7,393 bases of DNA from Methanosarcinaceae archaeon (GTDB taxonomy: Archaea > Halobacteriota > Methanosarcinia > Methanosarcinales > Methanosarcinaceae): the NCBI GenBank assembly GCA_030655675.1, contig JAUSPM010000058.1, positions 1 through 7,393 of the forward strand. The letters run 5' to 3'. Under the pieces are notes generated by a model, which did not search any database, was not told the DNA's origin, and saw nothing but the letters and a program-made list of their open reading frames with translations. A program made the position numbers and the translations under genes. Of the stretch, positions 4,841 to 7,393 are shown in pieces; position 1 is the stretch's first letter, and each line of letters starts with the position of its first letter.

Positions 4841-6145
4841 TCATTTCTGTTCAGCCACACGCGACATCAGGTTTACAGATGCCTCATTCGCCGATTTAAT
4901 TACCTGTTTCTCATCCATGGACAAAACCTTGTAATCGTCCATCAACACCTTGCCATTGACAATCGTAGTCCTCACATCCCCACCGGATGCAGAATAGACC
5001 AAATGGGATGGCACATCATATAAAGGAGTCAAATGTGGTTTAGCCATATCCACAATTATCACATCGGCCATGCACCCAACCTTCAGCATTCCGCTGTTGA
5101 TATCCATTGCACGTGCACCATTAACAGTAGCCATCTCAAGCACCTGTCGTGCAGGCAGTACCGTTGGATCGGATGTATTAACTTTATGCAAAAGTGCGGC
5201 GGTTTTCATTTCCTCGAACATATTAAGGTTATTATTAGAAGCACATCCATCAGTTCCAAGTGAAACATTCACACCTTTCGCAAGCAGTTTTGGAACCGGT
5301 GCAATACCAGATGCCAGTTTCATATTGCTCACAGGATTGTGGGATACATTTACACCACGCTCATTGAGAATATCAATATCCCCATCCGAGAGCCAGACGC
5401 AATGTGCAGCGACAACATCACTGTCAAGGAAACCGATCTCATCGAGCCTATTGATAGAACACATACCAAACTGTTCTTTCATCTGGTTGAGTTCCGCTTC
5501 AGTCTCAAGAACATGAATATGGATCTTTACATTATCCTTTTTTGCCTGCTCTTTCACTTTGATCAAAAACTCACGCGAACACGTGTTTGGAGCATGCGGA
5601 CCATACATAGTAGTAATACGCCCACCTGCGCGCCCGTTCCACTCTTTCACAAAGCGCTTGCCTTCCTTGAGTTCGGATTTTGCGCGAGTTTTATCACCAA
5701 GGTCGATCATACCGCATGAAAGTGCTGCACGCATACCGGATTCTTCAACCGCACGTGCGACCTTGTCCACATGGATGTACATATCCACAAACGCAGTCGT
5801 GCCGGATCGTATCATCTCAAGACATGCAAGTTTTGTACCAATATACAGATCATCTTCTGTCAACTGCCCCTCGGCAGGCCAGATGTGATTTTCCAGCCAG
5901 TCGGAAAGTGTCAGGTCATCCGCATATCCCCTAAACAGTGTCATGCCGGCATGTGTGTGCGTATTGACAAGTCCGGGCATCACAACCCCGCCTTTTGCAT
6001 CGATCACTGTATCGGCAGTCTCATCTGTCGATTCTGCGACCTGTTTGATAATGCCATTTTCAATAACAACCACGCCGCGTTTGATGTCTTTCTGCGCAGG
6101 ATCCATTGTAAGGATGTAACCGTTCTTTATTATAATATCAGCCAT
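4841..6145 (-). CDS. dadD: 5'-deoxyadenosine / S-adenosylhomocysteine / MTA deaminase
   Basis: This is a metal-dependent amidohydrolase that deaminates the adenine of 5'-deoxyadenosine, S-adenosylhomocysteine or methylthioadenosine to the inosine analogue. In methanogens this family (DadD type) recycles by-products of radical-SAM and methyltransferase reactions. The 434-aa length is normal. The metal ligands are visible: H63 and H65 in NTHTHAGM, H211 with E214 in HVLET, H248 in AAHCVW, and D299 in GTDG. HNPVSNMKLASG lies at 269-280 and the cyclic-amidohydrolase C-terminal strand GCMADVIIVD at 357-366. The start is the usual MADIIIKNG; the SD before it is poor (GGATTT about 8-13 bases upstream). 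It lies 80 bp after the HD gene, so it could share that transcript or have its own promoter; I see no clear TATA box in the gap. Substrate preference among the three nucleosides cannot be read from sequence. Confidence 0.9.
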   Translation of the reverse strand: MADIIIKNGYILTMDPAQKDIKRGVVVIENGIIKQVAESTDETADTVIDAKGGVVMPGLVNTHTHAGMTLFRGYADDLTLSDWLENHIWPAEGQLTEDDLYIGTKLACLEMIRSGTTAFVDMYIHVDKVARAVEESGMRAALSCGMIDLGDKTRAKSELKEGKRFVKEWNGRAGGRITTMYGPHAPNTCSREFLIKVKEQAKKDNVKIHIHVLETEAELNQMKEQFGMCSINRLDEIGFLDSDVVAAHCVWLSDGDIDILNERGVNVSHNPVSNMKLASGIAPVPKLLAKGVNVSLGTDGCASNNNLNMFEEMKTAALLHKVNTSDPTVLPARQVLEMATVNGARAMDINSGMLKVGCMADVIIVDMAKPHLTPLYDVPSHLVYSASGGDVRTTIVNGKVLMDDYKVLSMDEKQVIKSANEASVNLMSRVAEQK

Positions 6146-6225
6146 GATTTTAAATCCATATTTTCCTGTTGTTTAGATCAAATCTCAAGTTAATGTTAAT
6201 ACGATGATGTCAAGTAAGGTTGAAA

Positions 6226-6864
6226 TTATGATTTTAAAGTTTCCATTTCCAATGCCTCAAGATATGTATGCATTACCACAAGACGTTCATCCGCAATATC
6301 CCTTGCAGTATTGGTGTTCAACCGATCTTTTATCTTGAACGGCTTGTTTTCCATATAATCGCCAAAACCCTCAAAAGGATCTTGAGTGTATACATTCATT
6401 GATGTTTCTTTAACAGTACCGATCGTCTGCCTGAGTGCACGGAGCGCGCCCATCGAAACAAGTGAACGAAATATCCCGACAGCACCAAGTGCATCGATCC
6501 GATCCGCGTCCTGCAATATCTTTGCTTCAATTGATCCTGCCTTCAAACCACGACTGAAACGGTGTGTCTGTATGCATGAAGTAACATGATCCACCAGACT
6601 ATCATCCGCGCCCGCACGGGATAAGAATTCCCGTGCCATCTCTGCGCTATACTCGGCATGATCGCCACCTTCATTATGTTCTTTTACAATGCCAACATCA
6701 TGCAAAAGCGCAGCAAGGCGCAGTACCTTAATATCTCCTCCCTCTTGTTTATGGATCTTGATGCATACTGATTCCACGCGATCGATATGCGACATATCGT
6801 GTGTACTTGGTTCATCCCTGAGCACCTCTGACACAAACTTGCGCGTCTTATCGATCATATCCAT
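6226..6864 (-). CDS. HD-domain phosphohydrolase
   Basis: The 212-aa protein is a soluble HD-superfamily metal-dependent phosphohydrolase resembling the YedJ/YpgQ group; YpgQ-type enzymes act on nucleotides. The substrate here is unknown. Visible motifs are THDMSHIDRV (H22, D23, H26), ALLHDVG (H55, D56), GDHAEYSA (H69), IQTHRFSRG (H101) and LQDADRIDALGAVGI (D119, D121, D124). Together these give the full set of HD metal ligands, so it should be active. The start at 6864 overlaps the ligase gene by 10 bp. A second ATG at 6858 (MIDKTRK) would give the classic 4-bp ATGA overlap and is a real alternative. No strong SD precedes either, so translation is probably coupled to the upstream gene. Confidence 0.85.
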   Translation of the reverse strand: MDMIDKTRKFVSEVLRDEPSTHDMSHIDRVESVCIKIHKQEGGDIKVLRLAALLHDVGIVKEHNEGGDHAEYSAEMAREFLSRAGADDSLVDHVTSCIQTHRFSRGLKAGSIEAKILQDADRIDALGAVGIFRSLVSMGALRALRQTIGTVKETSMNVYTQDPFEGFGDYMENKPFKIKDRLNTNTARDIADERLVVMHTYLEALEMETLKS

Positions 6865-7393
6865 TCAATACCACGCTCAATTGACATATTTTTAAGTGTT
6901 TCAGACATCTCATACATTGCAGAGGAAAGCACTTTATCATTATTATATGAATCGACAATAGATTCCAGTTCTTCAGTTTTGTTATGTTTCATCTCTATTG
7001 CAAATTGCACCATATTAGGGATTGCACGAGTGATATTGTCAATAATGGATACATTTGATGAAAGGGACGTGCGTGATAGGGGATTCAGGTCAATTGTAAT
7101 TACGTTCTTCCCCATAGCAATAAGTGCGCCACATCGATCCCCATCTTCAAGAGGCACCAACACGACATCTGAACTATAAATGCCTTCTTCGTCAACGATT
7201 GCACGATCATGATTCAGGTCAAGACGTGCATCCCCCTTTTTGCCAAGAACATCCGTTGCCCCATGTGCTTTTAAATGCTCGATGATCTTATGCATACGTG
7301 CATCGCTCCTGTGAAAAAGATTAACCTCCAAAGGTGCGCCTGTTACATCAGACAATGCAACAATTTGGTCCGGCACAAGTGCAGCCACATTCC
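6855..7393 (-). CDS. 4-phosphopantoate--beta-alanine ligase (phosphopantothenate synthetase), 5' end outside window
   Basis: This archaeal enzyme joins 4-phosphopantoate and beta-alanine with ATP (giving AMP and PPi) to form 4'-phosphopantothenate for coenzyme A. Archaea pair it with pantoate kinase in place of the bacterial PanC/CoaA order. About 178 residues are present; the family is about 250-260 aa, so roughly the first 70-80 are missing beyond the right edge. Recognisable blocks are NVAALVPDQIV at the cut end, APLEVNLFHRS, LDLNHDRAIVDEEGIYSSDVVLVPLEDGDR and KNVITIDLNPLSRT. The frame runs through to the edge: the GTG at 7388 is an internal Val and not a start. It leads the minus-strand cluster and its TGA overlaps the HD gene. 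Confidence 0.92.
   Translation of the reverse strand, partial: NVAALVPDQIVALSDVTGAPLEVNLFHRSDARMHKIIEHLKAHGATDVLGKKGDARLDLNHDRAIVDEEGIYSSDVVLVPLEDGDRCGALIAMGKNVITIDLNPLSRTSLSSNVSIIDNITRAIPNMVQFAIEMKHNKTEELESIVDSYNNDKVLSSAMYEMSETLKNMSIERGIEWI

Noticed and set aside
4745..6193. Several + strand frames opposite dadD
   Set aside because: They lie antisense to a strongly supported gene and show only mirror composition of its codons.
7386..7388. GTG as start of the ligase gene
   Set aside because: The frame stays open to the window edge with Asn before it, giving the conserved NVAALVP block; the GTG is an internal Val codon.

Overview
This window most likely comes from a methanogenic archaeon of the Methanosarcinales, possibly a Methanosarcinaceae relative. 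Three things point there: a gatC-gatA-gatB operon, an archaeal-type 4-phosphopantoate--beta-alanine ligase, and a DadD-type 5'-deoxyadenosine/SAH deaminase. Archaeal TATA-like sites and SD sequences of the GAGG type fit. None of the six conserved genes ends in TAG, which is compatible with, but does not prove, a pyrrolysine user. The lineage is inferred from protein style, not from a search.

Positions 1-714 are AT-rich and look accessory. They hold the possible tail of an upstream + strand gene with a hairpin/T-run terminator. Next comes an unrecognised 54-codon gene with a TATA-like box, a good SD and a TTG start. Its stop codon lies inside the left end of a 196-bp element (381-576) bounded by perfect 14-bp terminal inverted repeats. 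This looks like a MITE-like or internally deleted insertion sequence, so the small gene may have been truncated by it. The gat promoter lies beyond the element.

Positions 715-3873 are gatCAB on the + strand, tightly packed: a 10-bp gap between gatC and gatA, and a 1-bp overlap between gatA and gatB. The three genes encode the tRNA-dependent amidotransferase, which in archaea mainly converts Asp-tRNA(Asn) to Asn-tRNA(Asn). All expected catalytic and zinc-binding motifs are visible.

Positions 3874-4840 are a 967-bp convergent intergenic region with no convincing gene. It is rich in inverted repeats. The first part (about 3990-4262) has a TATA-like site, three successive stem-loops and a T-rich end, and could encode a structured RNA. 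The second part has four GC-rich palindromes of one family in alternating orientation, with a GGAG/GTAG-like head; these resemble REP sequences.

Positions 4841-7393 are a minus-strand cluster, in transcription order: the phosphopantothenate-forming ligase (CoA synthesis, cut by the right window edge), an HD-domain phosphohydrolase overlapping it by 10 bp, and, 80 bp further on, dadD. All three concern nucleotide or cofactor metabolism: CoA assembly, an HD hydrolase of unknown substrate, and salvage of adenosine by-products of SAM chemistry.
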